A DNA stretch of 64,000 bases from Candidatus Proximibacter danicus (GCA_016710885.1 JADJUC010000027.1:19123-83122); one strand, 5' to 3'; numbered from the stretch's first letter, positions 1 to 11,340 are shown. Made by a program: numbers and translations. Notes: generated by a model from the sequence alone, not told the origin.

Positions 1-540
1 CAAGCCCGGCGCCGCCATTCACGCTGTCGTTACCCTCGCCGCCATTGAGCAGATTCGTGGCGGCATTGCCGGTCAGACTGTTGTTGAGTGCATTGCCCGT
101 ACCGTCGATGGCTGCTGTGCCGCTCAGCGTCAGGTTCTCAAGGTGGTCGCCCAGGGTGTAGCCGATGGTCGAGATAACCCGGTCGGTGCCTTCGTCAGCA
201 AGCTCGGTCACGACATCACCGGCATCGTCGACGTAATACGTGTCGTTGCCGATTCCGCCGACCATGGCGTCCGCACCAAGCCCGCCATTCAGTGTGTCGT
301 TGCCGGCACCACCGGTAAGCGTATTAGCCGCCGCGTTGCCGGTCAGGCGGTTGTTGAGTGCATTGCCCGTGCCGTCGATGGCTGCTGTGCCGCTCAGCGT
401 CAGGTTCTCAAGGTGGTCGCCCAGGGTGTAGCCGATGGTCGAGATCACACGATCCGTGCCTTCGTCCGCAAGTTCGGTCACCACATCGCCGGCGTTGTCC
501 ACCGTGTAGGTATCGTTTCCGGCACCGCCAATCATCACGT
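1..540 (-). repeat. Tandem 270-bp (90-codon) repeat inside the RTX gene
   Basis: Two in-phase direct repeats with a period of exactly 270 bp, seen by matching about 61-180 with 331-450. The central 100 bp are almost identical, including gctgctgtgccgctcagcgt at 111-130 and 381-400. Each unit encodes one RTX calcium-binding block plus a linker containing GTDRVISTIGYTLGDHLENL. The near identity at DNA level suggests recent duplication or gene conversion, and more copies may lie left of the window. Confidence 0.85.
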
Positions 541-3500
541 CCGCACCGGCAGCGCCGTTAAGCCTGTCATTGCCGCCCAGCCCCTCGATCACATCGCGCA
601 GTGCCGTACCGCGCAGGGAATTGGCCGTTGCCGTCCCCATCAGGTGATTGGCAATGTCGAGCACGAAAACGCTGCTGACAACCGCCCCGGCAATATCCGT
701 GGCACTGACACGCAGGCTCAGCAAGCCGGCCGAGCTGCTCGTCGGCGTACCGCTGAAAACACCGCTTGCCGGGTCGAAGACCAACCAGCCTGGCAAGGGC
801 TGCCCATCGGCCAGCGTTGCCGAAAGCGCCAGCACATCGCCGGCATCGACATCGGCAAAGGTTCCAGCCGGCACAGCAAAGGAAAAGGCTGAATCTTCGG
901 TCGCCAGCTGCAGAGCCAGCGGGTTGTTCACGGTCGGTGCATCGTTGGTGTTCACCACCGTCAGCACAAAACTGTCCGAAACAGATTCACCGTGACCATC
1001 CGTTGCTGTCACGCGCAGTTGCAAACTACCCACTTCCGTATTGCCGGGATTTCCGGAAAACGTGCGCGTCGCCGCGTCAAACGTAAGCCACGATGGCAAG
1101 CTTTCCCCATTCTCCCGGCTTACGGAAAGGGTCAATGTGTCGAGCGCATCCGGGTCAGAAAAAGTCTCCATCGGGATCTGGAAAACAAATGACATGTCCT
1201 CGGTGGCGGTCACTTGGCCGATGGCTGCATCCAGTGCAGGCGGCAAATTCCCGGCAGAGAGCGTTTCGATGTCAGCAGCGCCGATGCTTGTCCCGTCCTC
1301 AAAAACAAAGGCATCGATACGACCATCAATACCGCTGGAGAACCACCCGACCAGACGAACCGAGGCCTCGTCCTCATCCTCGTCGATGCGCACCGAAATC
1401 AAAAGATCTTCGTCGCGGCGCTCGATCATGAGATCCGAGGCACCAATTCCTGAACCAAAGCGCAGCTCACCACCATAAGCACTGGTGTCATCGATACGGT
1501 CGATACCATCTTCACGACCGAACAGGTAAGTGTCGCGCCCGTTTCCGCCGTTCAATGAATCGTTACCCAGTCCTCCGGAAAGGGTATCGTTGCCATTGCC
1601 ACCGTAAAGCGTATCGCCCCCGCCCATTCCGAAGAGGCCATCATCACCATTACCACCCTCTATCGTTTCCGATACCGAGGTGCCGCGCACCGTCATCGAA
1701 CTGTTTCGTGCGCGCTCAAGTAAATCCGACTGATTCCAGGAACTGCTGTCGGCAAACGAAACCTTGTCGATTGCTTCAAGGTGATTGACCCAGCCTTTGA
1801 TCGTCACGCTATCGCCATCGTTCCCGACAGAAAGAACCAGATCCTGATCAAGGCGATTGACCGAAACATCCTGCGAACGAATCCCCGATCCGAAAACGAT
1901 GCAATCTCCATAATTGCCACCGTAACCACCGCCATAACTACCGCCGTAGCCATCGTCCAGCGGTTCCTCAATCACGTCATGACCGTCGCCCAGATTGAAA
2001 TGATAGGTATCGTCCCCTTGCATCCCTAGCAAGCGATCATTGCCCGCGCCGCCCCAGAATTGGTCGGCATATGCAGATCCAATCAGGATATCGGCAGCCT
2101 CTGTTCCATACACCAGTTCGCCGCTGTAATCTCCGAGATCCGCCTTGCGCCAAATCGTTCCGTCGGAAAATTCAACCCGGGATATCGGGCGCACCACGTT
2201 TGCGTACCAACCTTGAATCCGAATTGAGTCCGCCCCACCAACGTGGCTCAACACGAGGTCGTTTCCCTCCTGCATGCGCCGAATGTCCCCCGGCGCTATA
2301 CCGATGCCAAAGCGGATCGTGTCCGTGCCTCGATACGGTTCCGGGGAAAATCCATATAGGCTGAACCCCTCCGGTGCGCCCGCCGCGTCAAAGAAAACCG
2401 GACCACCGTAATACACATCCGAATACCAGTTCCAACGCGCGTACCCGTTTTGGTGGTACGGGTCGGAGATCGTGTCGTTGCCATCGCCAAGATTGAATTC
2501 ATAGGTATCGGCATTCACCGTCCCCAGCAGGCGATCATCGCCGGTGCCGCCGCGATAGGTATTCCCCTCGCCCCAGAATTCCATGCCGCCAAAGCCGAGC
2601 ACGTCGTCGCCGGCACCGCCGTCGAGCACATCTGAACCGCGCCCACCCGTCAATCGGTCGTCACCGTCACCGCCCGAAAGCGAATCCTGCCCATCGCCAC
2701 CATCCATCACGTCACGACCGGCACTACCGGTCATTACATCATCGCCAGCAAAACCGGAGAGCGCTCCCGCGCCAATAATGTTGTTCGCAGCCGCCCGCGG
2801 ATCCAGATCGTGCGGAGAGGCCAAGGCCAGCATCTCATCACGGCTGAATGCACGACCATCGGCAAAACGGAATTCTTCGATACCAACCGGCTGCATCTCC
2901 GTGTTCGGAACAAGCACCCGAACCAACTGCGGAGTTTCGACCGAACCCCATTCAATCGTCAGAATGGCCGCCATCGTCTGGCTGTCATCAAGCCCATCTG
3001 GCGTTTCTGTACCGAGCCGGCGGTAACTCTGGTTCGGCAATGTCACCAATTCATCCTGCCACGAAAACCGCAGGTCACTGGCACTCACACCTTCCGGGAA
3101 AATAAACACATCCTTCTGGCTCGCCACAGACGGGAAGATGATCGGCTCTCGCGAAAAATGCCCCTCCGCAGTTGAAGACTCGCCGGTATCGAAAATCAAA
3201 TCGCCTTGCCCGCCCTCGTTTTCAAGCCAGTAGCGGTCTGCGCCGTCACCACCATTCATGACGTCACTGCCGTCACCACCGATCAGCATGTCATCGCCAG
3301 CACCGCCGATAAGGGTGTCATCCCCGGCATTGCCATAAAGCACGCCCCCCAGATTGCTGCCGAGCCCGGTGCCGCCCCACGGCTGAGACACCGAAACCCG
3401 GTCATTACCCGCGCCGCCATCGACAATGGCCGTACCCGAAGCTTCGATGACGTTATCGGCTGAGCCAGCCACAACATCCCGGACCACATAGCTTTCCTGG

Positions 3501-6500
3501 TACGTATTGACCGAGGTCGTCACCGTGCGGTCCACCACCGAGGCCGCCTCGTTGAGCAGGTTCTGCTGCGCATCAAACCACTCGGGCGGATAGACCCAGT
3601 GGCCAAGTGCGTTGCCATTCGGATCGGTAACTTCTACCCGCGTACTGCCCAAGGGCACCTGGATCGCCACAACCGCACCCGAATACGGTACGAAAAATGG
3701 CGCATTCGACGCTGTACTGCCACCGCCATCGATACGGGGTACAGCATCAGAGCGAATCGCCGGCATCGTCTCACTGCTGGTCACGGTGCCCATCGAGCCA
3801 GATTGCACACCGCTTTGCGGGGCTGAAATCCAGGCACCGTTGCTGGACAGCGTCTCAAACCGAACGCCGATACTTTCGGTGTGATAGATGTAAACGCGGT
3901 TCGCCCCACTCGAACTGGTGCGCAGGTGAAAATTGCCATCCGCCTCCTGAACGAAACCTTGCGTCAACAGTTTCCCCAGATAGGCCGACTGCACGGCATG
4001 GCGGTACTCGGTTGTTGCCTGCTCGAACACTGTTTGACCAGAAGGCGCGCCCAGCCCGGCCAGTATTGTCTCAAGGCCGATCTCGCCAAGGCCGTCGCCG
4101 GCATCGAGCGTCCAATCGCCAGTACGCACGGTGCCGGTGCTGTCCGTGTAGTAGTCCTTGAGGGGGAGCCCATCGTCGGTACCTTTGAGGCCGACCCACA
4201 GGTCTCTTCCGTTACGGTAGCTGGCAAGGTCGGCCAATCCCACACCGACATCGAGGGCGATGCGGCTGTGCGCAGCACCCGGTGCCTCCTGGCTTTCCCT
4301 CACCGTATCCGATCCCATGCCCAGGCCAAGGCGGTAGGTGTCGGTGCCGTGGCTGCCATCAAGGAGGTCGTTGCCAGCACCACCCATCAGGGTGTCGTTA
4401 CCATCGCCACCGATCAGGGTGTCGTTGCCGGTACCGCCTTCCAGTACGTCGTTGCCGCCCTTGGCCGCGATGAGGTCATCGCCGGGACTCCCTTGCAGCC
4501 GGTCTGCAGCCTCCGAGCCGAAGAGGAGGTCGCTTCCCGCCGTCCCCATGACCGCCACGCCATCGAGGCGGGCCATGAGTTGTTCGTGTGTGAGGGTGCT
4601 GCCGTCCGCAAAGCGGTAGTCGGCGATTCGTCCGAGGGCGCCATCGGCAATCGAGAGCGTGTCGGCCGGGTTGCCGAAGTCGAGGTCGAGGTAGCGCTTG
4701 CCGTCCGGGGCCTGGGTCCATTTGACCTGCAGCGCCGAGAGGTCGACGCCGGGGCCGAATGCGATGTGGTTGCCGTTGTCGGTGTCGCGGATGAGGTCCT
4801 GGCCGTCACCGAGGTGGTAGGCGTAGGTGTCGTTGCCTTCGCCGCCTTCCAGCAGGTCGTTGCCGGTGCCACCGGCCAGGTGGTCCTGACCGGCGCTGCC
4901 CGCCAGTTTGTCGTTGCCGCCCTGGCCGAGCAGGGTGTCGTTGCCGCCGGCGCCGTCGAGGGTGTCGGCCTGGTCGGTGCCGGTCAGGCGTTCGTCTGCA
5001 TCGGTGCCGGCGAAGTTGAGGGCCGGGTGGCTGGCGATGGCTTGCGCCCAGGTGAGGCTGCTGCCTTCAAACTCGAGGCGATCGATGCGGCCGAAGACGG
5101 CCTCGGGGATGAGGATGGCGTCGCTGCCGGTGCCGTAGCCGAGGCGGGTGATCTGGCGGTAGCTGCCGCTGGTGCTGTCCCATTGCCGGGTGTTGATGAG
5201 GGTGAGGCTCTCGGGGGTGATGCCGGCGCCGAAGCGGATCGTGTTGCCGCCGCTGGCTTCGTTGATCTGGTCGCTGCCATCGCCGAGATTGAAGACGTAG
5301 GTGTCGCTGCCCTCACCGCCTTCGAGCACATCGTTGCCGGTGCCGCCGGTGAGGGTGTCGCTGCCGTTCTGCCCGATCAGGGTGTCGTTGCCGCCCTTGC
5401 CGTCAATGCGGTCGGTGACGGCGGTGCCGATGATGAGGTCGTTACCCTCGGTGCCATCCAGATCGAAGCCCTGGGCGAGGATGTCGCTGTAGGTCATGAC
5501 TTCGCCGTTATCGAAGCGGATTTCGCCGATGGCGGGGGTGTCGGTCGGGGTGTCGGAATTGAAGTTCTCGAAGTGCAGGCCGCTGCCGTCGCCAACGTCT
5601 ACGAACAGGGAGCCCAGGCGGAATTTGACGTCGGCCTTGTCGACACCCTTGAGGATGAGGATGCTGGCTTCGGGGTCGTTGGCGGTGTCGGCGGTGTCCC
5701 AGATGGTGTCGGTGCCGTCGCCTTTGTTGTAGAGGTAGATGTCTTTGCCGGCGCCGCCGGCCAGTTGGTCATCTCCGGTGCCGCCGATGAGGAGGTCGTT
5801 GCCGCCGTGGCCGTCGAGCAAATCGTTGCCAGCGCCGCCGTCGAGGATGTCGTTACCCTCGAGCGCGGTCGGTACGACGCCGGCGTTGTCACCGCCGAGG
5901 AAGTCGTTGCCCTCGCCGCCCTGAATGACATCGCTGCCGGCTTCGCCGAAGAGGACGTCATTGCCGCTGCCGCCCTGGAGAAGGTCGTCCCCGCCACCGG
6001 CGAAGGCCCAGTCGTCACCGGCGCCGCCGATGAGCAGGTCGGCGGCGCCAGTAGCGCCGTCGCGGCCGCTTTCGTCCATGCCGGAGAAGCTCAGGCGATA
6101 GCGCAGGCTGCCGTTGGGTTGCAGTTCGGTGAGGCGCGTGGCCTGCCAGCCGAAGCTGGCGTTTGCGCCGCCGTCGCCGATGAGGTTGTCGTCACCACCA
6201 CCTCCTACGAGGATGTCGCTCCCTTGCCCGCCGAAGAGGGCGTCGTTCCTGGCACTGCCGATCAGGGTGTCCTTGCCGTCGTCGCCGGTGATGAGGTCGC
6301 CCTGGCCGTCTTCCGTGGGGGCGGTTTCGCCAGCCTTGATGGCGGCTTCGAGCGTGAGGGCGCCGTTGTTGCTGCTGCCCCCCGAGGGGGCTTCCTGCGG
6401 GGCGTCGGCGTAAATCACGTCGTTGCCAGCGTTGCCGTAGAGGATGTCGCCTTCTTCGCCGCCCTGTATCTGGTCGTTGCCGCCGCCGGCGAAGACGGCA

Positions 6501-9420
6501 TCCCGCCCCTTGCCGGTGTCGATGAGGTCGTTGCCGCCGCTTGCCACATAGAGGCTTTCCGGGCCGTCGGCATAGACGACGTCTGCGCCTTCTCCGGTCT
6601 CGAAGCGTTCACTTTCGTTGCCGGGGCTGCCGTAGAGGATGTCGTTCCGGTTCGTTTGTGCGAGTAACGGCCGGCCGTCCTGGCCGTCGGCGCGTATCCG
6701 GTTGCCGAAGGCGTCCTGTACCCATTGGGTGCCGTCCTGCGCCGGGTCGCTGTCCCAGTCTTCGGTGTCGCCGAGGAAGGTGCGTACGGGGTTTGCTGCT
6801 GCCGGCAGGAGTCAATGAGGTGCAGGCCGTGGCTGCCCTGCCCGGTGCGGGCGGCGTCGAAGTCGAAGTGCTTGAGGGTGATGCTGTCTTCGCCGTCGGT
6901 GAAGGTGAGGATGAGGTCGTTGCCGCTTTGCGTGGCGGTGAAGGCGTTCTGGCCGCTGCCGCCTTTCCACACACCACCGTCCTTGAAGGCGAGTACGAGA
7001 AGTTCATTGTTGCGTTGCAGGAGGGCGCGGGCGGCGGGGTCGGCGCTGCCGGGCGGTTCCTTGTAATCCTGGATGGTGTCCTGACCGTCGCCTTTGGTGA
7101 AGCGGTAGAAGTCGAGGCCGGCGCCGCCTTCGAGGGTGTCGTTGCCTTGCTTGCCTTCGAGGTAGTCGAGGCCGCTGCCGCCGTAGAAGCGGTCGGCGAG
7201 CTTGCCGCCAACGAGGAGGTCCATCTTCTTGCCACCGAAGAGGACGTACTGGCTTTCCTTGTCGTTGCCGGTTTCGCCGTTCACGCTGTTCTGCACGATG
7301 ATCTTCTGACCGCTGTCGAGCTGCTTGAACACGCGCTGGTCAGTGGTGTTGAGGCCGGCGTTGCCGTCCTGCACGATCTGCACATTCTGGCCGGTGGATT
7401 GCAGCCAGTAGCCGAGGAAGGCGCTGCGGTCGGCGTACCACTGGTCGCTGTAGAGGGCTTTTCCGGCGGCGCGATCTTCTTCACTCAGGGCCTTGTCCTG
7501 TTGCCAGTCGGTGTAGGTCTGGCCCCAGGCGCTGCTGACGGCGGCTTCGAGCGTGGTGCTGCTACCAGCGGCGAGGCCGGCGGCGAAGGGGCTGAGGGCG
7601 TAGAGGGTGGCAAAGGCACCGAAGCCGGTCCTGGCCTGTTCCTTGAGGGTGGCGATGTCGACGGCGCCGAGGGTGAGCTTGCCTTTGAGGGTGGTGAAGG
7701 CAGCGGCTTTCTGCAGATCGTCGAGGGCGTTGTAGAAACTTTCCCGGCCGCTGTAGACGGCGGCTTCTTCGCCGTTGCCGCGGCTGAGGTCGTTCATTCT
7801 GGCCCAGGTGTTGCCTTCGGGATCGCCGCGCAGGGCGTTCCATTGCTCGGGGCCGAGCAGCAGTGTGCCGAGGGCGTTGAGGGTGTTTTCAAGGGCGTCG
7901 CCTTCGGCTTTGCCTTGGCTGCCACCGCCATTGACGGCCTTGAGGTTGGAGGCTTGCCGGAAGACGTTTTCGATCTGTGTCTGGGTGGCTTCGGGGGCAA
8001 GAACCTGCAGAACACTTTGTAATTTCAGGCTGTCTATGATCAGTACCAGGCTGTGGGTATCGCCGAAGTCGTTCTTGTCATATTCGTTATGCAGCAGCTG
8101 AATCCGACCGGCCATCAGGGCCTTGATCGTTTCGCTGACGGCGTTGCCACGCGAGAAAGGCTGGTCTTCGATGAAGAGATTGACGTTCTGCCCGTAGCGG
8201 TATTGCGAGTAGGCGACCATGTACCAGGGATCGGTGGTGGTCTCGGTGCCGGCGATGTCCCATTGATTGGTGAGCGGGCCACCGGCTGCAGGCGTGGGGT
8301 TGCCGAGGGCGGCCGCCGCACCGTCGATCAGGCCGAGGGGCTGGGTTTGATATTGAGTGGCGGTGGCGAGCACAGCCAACTGGTAGTCGAGCGATTCGCC
8401 GGCAATGGCGAGTTTTGGCGTGCTACCGGGTGTGGTGTAGAGGTCTTGAACATTGGCCGGGTTGGGCGGGCCTTCGTCGCTGCCGGAGCCGAGTGTCGGC
8501 GCCCAGTGGGCGTATTCGAAGACCGTTTTCGCACGATCAAGTGCGCTCCAGAGCAGTTGGTAGTCAGCTTCGCGTGCCGTGGCGCCGGGGTCGTCCGGCG
8601 AGGCTGGCTTTACCTGCGAGACAAGGTTGAGCAGCGTGCTGTTGAATTTGTTGGCGTCGTCCGGCCGGCACGGCACACCGTTCGTTTCGGCGAGGGCGGT
8701 CTTGAGGGCGAGATAAGCGGCGCGGCCTTCGCTGCTTTGCATCAGGCGTTCCAGCCCACTCGCTTCGCCTTCCTGACGCATGCTCTGAAATGTCCGGATC
8801 ATGTCCGGCAGTTGCCCCTGTGTGGTGGCGAGGCTGCCGTCGCCGATCTTGCCGACGCCGGCACCATTGAAGGTGATGACTTCGCCACCGTTCAGTTCGC
8901 TCCCGTACATCAGGTTGAAGGCGGTGGCCAGATGCCCGCCAAGGCTGTAGCCGGTGACAGAGAAGCGGGCGCCCGCGGGAATTTTTCCCGAAGACTTGAG
9001 GTCTGTGTACCACTTCTCCATGTCGCTGATCTGACCGAAGGCCCAGCCCTTTTCCTTGATTTCGAGAACGTTGGTGGCTTGGTTGTCGCGGGCTGCGTCG
9101 TCGAGGAACTCGGTGGAGCGGAAACTGACGACGAGTTCGCCGGTGCCGACCTTCTCGAACAGCGTGCCGCTGAAACCTGTCGTGGTATTGGAGATGTGTT
9201 CTACGACTTTCCACTCCTTGGCGAATTTCTCGGCCTCGGTGGTGGTGAATTTGCTGGCGTGGAGGTTTCCGGTGGTGAGGTTACCAACCGTATTTCTTTC
9301 GTTTCCAGCAAAAGCACCAGGCGTCAGAACAGTTCCGGGCGGTGTCGCGTTGAAATCAAACAAGGCCTCGGAGGCCATCTGCAGGTTGGCGTATTTCAGG
9401 TAGTCGGCAAGGGTCGGCAT
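1..9420 (-). CDS. Giant RTX protein with lipase-like N-terminal domain (frameshifted, 3' end beyond window)
   Basis: Secreted calcium-binding RTX protein of the type I secretion class, possibly a lipase/esterase or adhesin. It starts at 9420 (MPTLADYL), with an AAAGG ribosome site inside the end of the upstream gene. An alpha/beta-hydrolase segment carries GYSLGG at residues 157-162 (nucleophile Ser159); an HSLVLIIDSL segment further on may supply the catalytic His. Nonapeptide repeats of GGxGxDxLx type begin near residue 740. At about 6805 the frame must shift by one base, and RTX repeats then stay open to position 1 without a stop, giving more than 3,100 codons. This part alternates RTX blocks with HCBP-related segments, then two cadherin/dystroglycan-like domains (about 1260-650), then 90-residue repeats. 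The C-terminus and secretion signal lie outside the window. Family call is firm; enzymatic activity is inferred. Confidence 0.85.
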
Positions 9421-9422
9421 GA

Positions 9423-10289
9423 TTACTGGCCTTTCTTCGGAATCAGGATTTGGTCAACAAACAATCGGGTTGCAGTACCTGTACTCATTGCCCGATCCGG
9501 GCAACGACAGGCCGTCAGCCATGGCGTCGGGTTGGCCGGGCTGGGCGCCCCGGGACTCCAGGCGTAGCGCAGCATCTCGCCGAGTACTTCGCCGGTGTTA
9601 AGGTCGAGCACCTTCACCGTGCTGCTGGCGAGACCGCGTTGGCGCTCCTCGGGGATGACGTGGTCTTCGAAGGAGACGCCGTAGCGGGGGGAGGCGCTGG
9701 GTGCGGGAACTTTGTCGAGCGTCCATCGGTAAATGTTCAGGTCGTAGTTGGGGTCTTTCTTCAACGCCAGTTGTATGTTGTACGCAGACGTATCCTTCTT
9801 TCCGACCACTTTCTCCGACCCCGTAACGCGGTAGCGTTTGCCATCCTTTTCGTCGAAGACTTCAACCCAGCGGTAGCCGGGGCGGCTGTACTGATCCTTT
9901 CGCGCCGTGCCGACAATTCCCCGCGAGGCCTGGGTAATGAGAAGTCGCTCACGAGTCAGGCCATTTCCGCTTTCGTTCTCGTAACCGAGGAAGGTATCGA
10001 TGTATTCGTTCTCGGTTGCTTCCCGCGCAAATGCCGCCCCCGGCCACATCAGATCGGATTGTTCGCGTTCACCGCTCCTTGGTCGAACCTTCATCAGCAA
10101 CAGCCCTTCCACCTCCGGAACCGTCTTGTAAATCTTCTCGCCAGCAACCGTCTTGCACTTCTCCTCGAACAGCGCCTTGCCTTCGGTCATGCGCAATTTC
10201 GTCGCTTCGCGCTGGGCGTCGTCGGCACGTGCCGGGCCTGTGGCGAACAGAGCACCGAGCAGCAGTGCGATAAAAGTTGTGAGGTTCAT
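9423..10289 (-). CDS. Secreted protein of unknown function upstream of the RTX gene
   Basis: I do not recognise a family. The likely start is the ATG at 10289 (MNLTTFIALL), because a GGAG ribosome site lies about nine bases before it; the ATG 15 bases upstream overlaps that site. The protein is about 288 residues with a clear signal peptide (hydrophobic stretch ending at ARA-DDAQ), so it is periplasmic or secreted. The mature part is soluble, charged and has few cysteines. Its stop lies two bases before the RTX start codon, so the two genes are almost certainly co-transcribed and translationally coupled. Possible roles, all inferred, are a chaperone, inhibitor or surface partner of the RTX lipase-like protein. 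Confidence 0.7.
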   Translation of the reverse strand: MNLTTFIALLLGALFATGPARADDAQREATKLRMTEGKALFEEKCKTVAGEKIYKTVPEVEGLLLMKVRPRSGEREQSDLMWPGAAFAREATENEYIDTFLGYENESGNGLTRERLLITQASRGIVGTARKDQYSRPGYRWVEVFDEKDGKRYRVTGSEKVVGKKDTSAYNIQLALKKDPNYDLNIYRWTLDKVPAPSASPRYGVSFEDHVIPEERQRGLASSTVKVLDLNTGEVLGEMLRYAWSPGAPSPANPTPWLTACRCPDRAMSTGTATRLFVDQILIPKKGQ

Positions 10290-10380
10290 GCGATTTTTCT
10301 CCATTGATTTTCGTTTGCCGCAAACATCACGGTTGATTCTGTTTTCATTTCAAAGCCGGGAATCATAGCCAATGTCATAG

Positions 10381-10450
10381 TCCATGCATATGACAATGGC
10401 TCGCCCACACCCGCCGGTGCCATCTCCACGTTCGGCACCTGCACCCGTGA
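10381..10450 (-). pseudogene. Scrap of an RTX gene fused to the transporter relic
   Basis: On the minus strand this stretch reads RVQVPNVEMAPAGVGEP in one frame. That resembles RVLVPNTEMQPVGIEEF within the large RTX gene at about 2885-2930. By eye, 26 of 34 bases match in the core (10410-10443 against 2887-2920). It abuts the truncated transporter domain, suggesting a deletion that joined the 3' region of one RTX gene to the 5' region of an exporter gene. The match is short, so the call is moderate. Confidence 0.5.
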
Positions 10451-10693
10451 TGAACCACTGGAACCCGAATTCCTTCTTCTCGGCGGTGAAGCCGGCGATT
10501 TCTTCGGGCTCGCCGGCGGCGGGTTCGGTGCTGGCTTCCTTGGCGACGAGGATCAGTTCAGGTTCGAACCACTGCGGGGCTTCGGCCACCGGGAGGGTTT
10601 CCGGGGTCTGGCTGCCGGCGCGGAAGTAGAGGAGTTTCTGGCCGTCGGATTTGAGGATGAGGATGGGGGTGCGTGGGGGGCTTCTTCCTCACG

Positions 10694-10726
10694 CCGTCCA
10701 TGGTTCGACAGGCTCACCACGAACGG
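10694..10726. repeat. Dispersed palindromic repeat (copy 1)
   Basis: The core ggttcgacaggctcaccacg, flanked by ccgt...acgg, forms an imperfect hairpin (TTCG/CGAA inner arms). The same element, with a longer loop, recurs at 26339-26382. This motif type is a common intergenic repeat in many proteobacterial genomes. Here it interrupts the transporter relic. Confidence 0.7.
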
Positions 10727-11011
10727 ATCGGCGGCAGTGGCTATTTCTTCCCGGTCCGCAGCATCTACCTGCACCGGGCGCAGGAAGGCGATGGCAGGAA
10801 GCGGGAGCTTCTGCCAATCCAACCCTTCAATATTGACACTGCCGGTTTTCAGCCCCAGCGAACGTGCCGCCTCGTGAAAGGTGGCGATGCTGTACGGCGG
10901 GGGGAATTCCTGTGAAACCAGTGCGGCATCAAACGGCAGGCGATAAAGCCCACTGAGGCTGCCCAGAAGCCAGATGACTTCCCGGTGCCCCACCTCCTCC
11001 TGTGGTGACAT

Positions 11012-11340
11012 TGTTTCTCGATTGTTATTTTATTGAGAAGCGCGCGAGTCTAAGAGGCGTTGGGTGTTTTGTAAATATGGCTTTGGTATTATTTGGAATG
11101 TCATTAAATGCTTGTGTTACAGAAGATAGGAGCGCCAACAAGGATTGTGTATCACATAGAAAAAACCAAAGGCCATGCTGATGAAATGAATCGCCCCGCA
11201 CGACATCGGTTGCAAGCACGAGAAAGTGGCGGAATTTGCACGATTTCGTCGATTGACAACCCAAGGCGCTTGGGTGGCACGGCCCCGAAAGCCTTGCCGA
11301 CAATTGCCAGCACCGCCCCGCTCGGTTAAGGTCGGCTCCT
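11012..11340. other. Gene-free interval, AT-rich in part
   Basis: This lies between the divergent transporter relic and the VanZ gene. Bases 11030-11180 are clearly more AT-rich than their surroundings, with runs such as gtaaatatggctttggtatt. The interval may carry the old promoter of the relic or mark an insertion boundary. The short open frames here have no family features and I do not support them as genes. Confidence 0.5.

Larger units (their letters stand above)
10350..11011 (-). pseudogene. Relic of a type I secretion ABC transporter (HlyB/LssB-type N-terminal domain)
   Basis: Residues 1-85 from the start at 11011 match the degenerate C39 peptidase-like domain that opens HlyB/LssB-type exporters: LLGSLSGLYRLPFD, then an SLGLKTG segment, then LPLPAIAFL. 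The frame breaks near the G6 run at 10675-10680 (one base missing) and resumes as TPILILKSDGQKLLYF...ELILVAKEAS...FGFQWFI, which is where the first membrane segments should begin. Instead the sequence turns into an RTX-like scrap and stops. The membrane domain, Walker motifs and ATPase are all absent, so no transport function is possible. A dispersed repeat has also landed inside it (10694-10726). The fragment probably once belonged with the adjacent RTX gene. Confidence 0.75.

Noticed and set aside
1..560. Possible CRISPR array because of regular repeats
   Set aside because: Repeats are 270 bp, in phase with coding and without short unique spacers; no cas genes are present.
143..892. 249-codon plus-strand open frame with internal repeats
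   Set aside because: Antisense to the 90-codon RTX repeats and cadherin-like domains; the repeats explain it.
3881..6667. 928-codon plus-strand open frame, Val/Ala/Glu-rich
   Set aside because: It is the antisense of RTX nonapeptide repeats; its periodic VVA/GVV pattern is the complement of the GGxGxDxL repeat. The minus-strand reading gives real RTX motifs in an uninterrupted frame.
6780..6830. Programmed -1 frameshift in the RTX gene
   Set aside because: No proper slippery heptamer in the required phase and no downstream pseudoknot that I can see; a one-base loss is simpler.
6541..9567. Two long plus-strand open frames (6541-8022 and 8053-9567)
   Set aside because: Both are antisense to the RTX N-terminal region, which has a start, a ribosome site and a recognisable hydrolase motif on the minus strand.
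11025..11303. 92-codon minus-strand frame in the AT-rich gap
   Set aside because: No ribosome site, no family features and composition unlike neighbouring genes.
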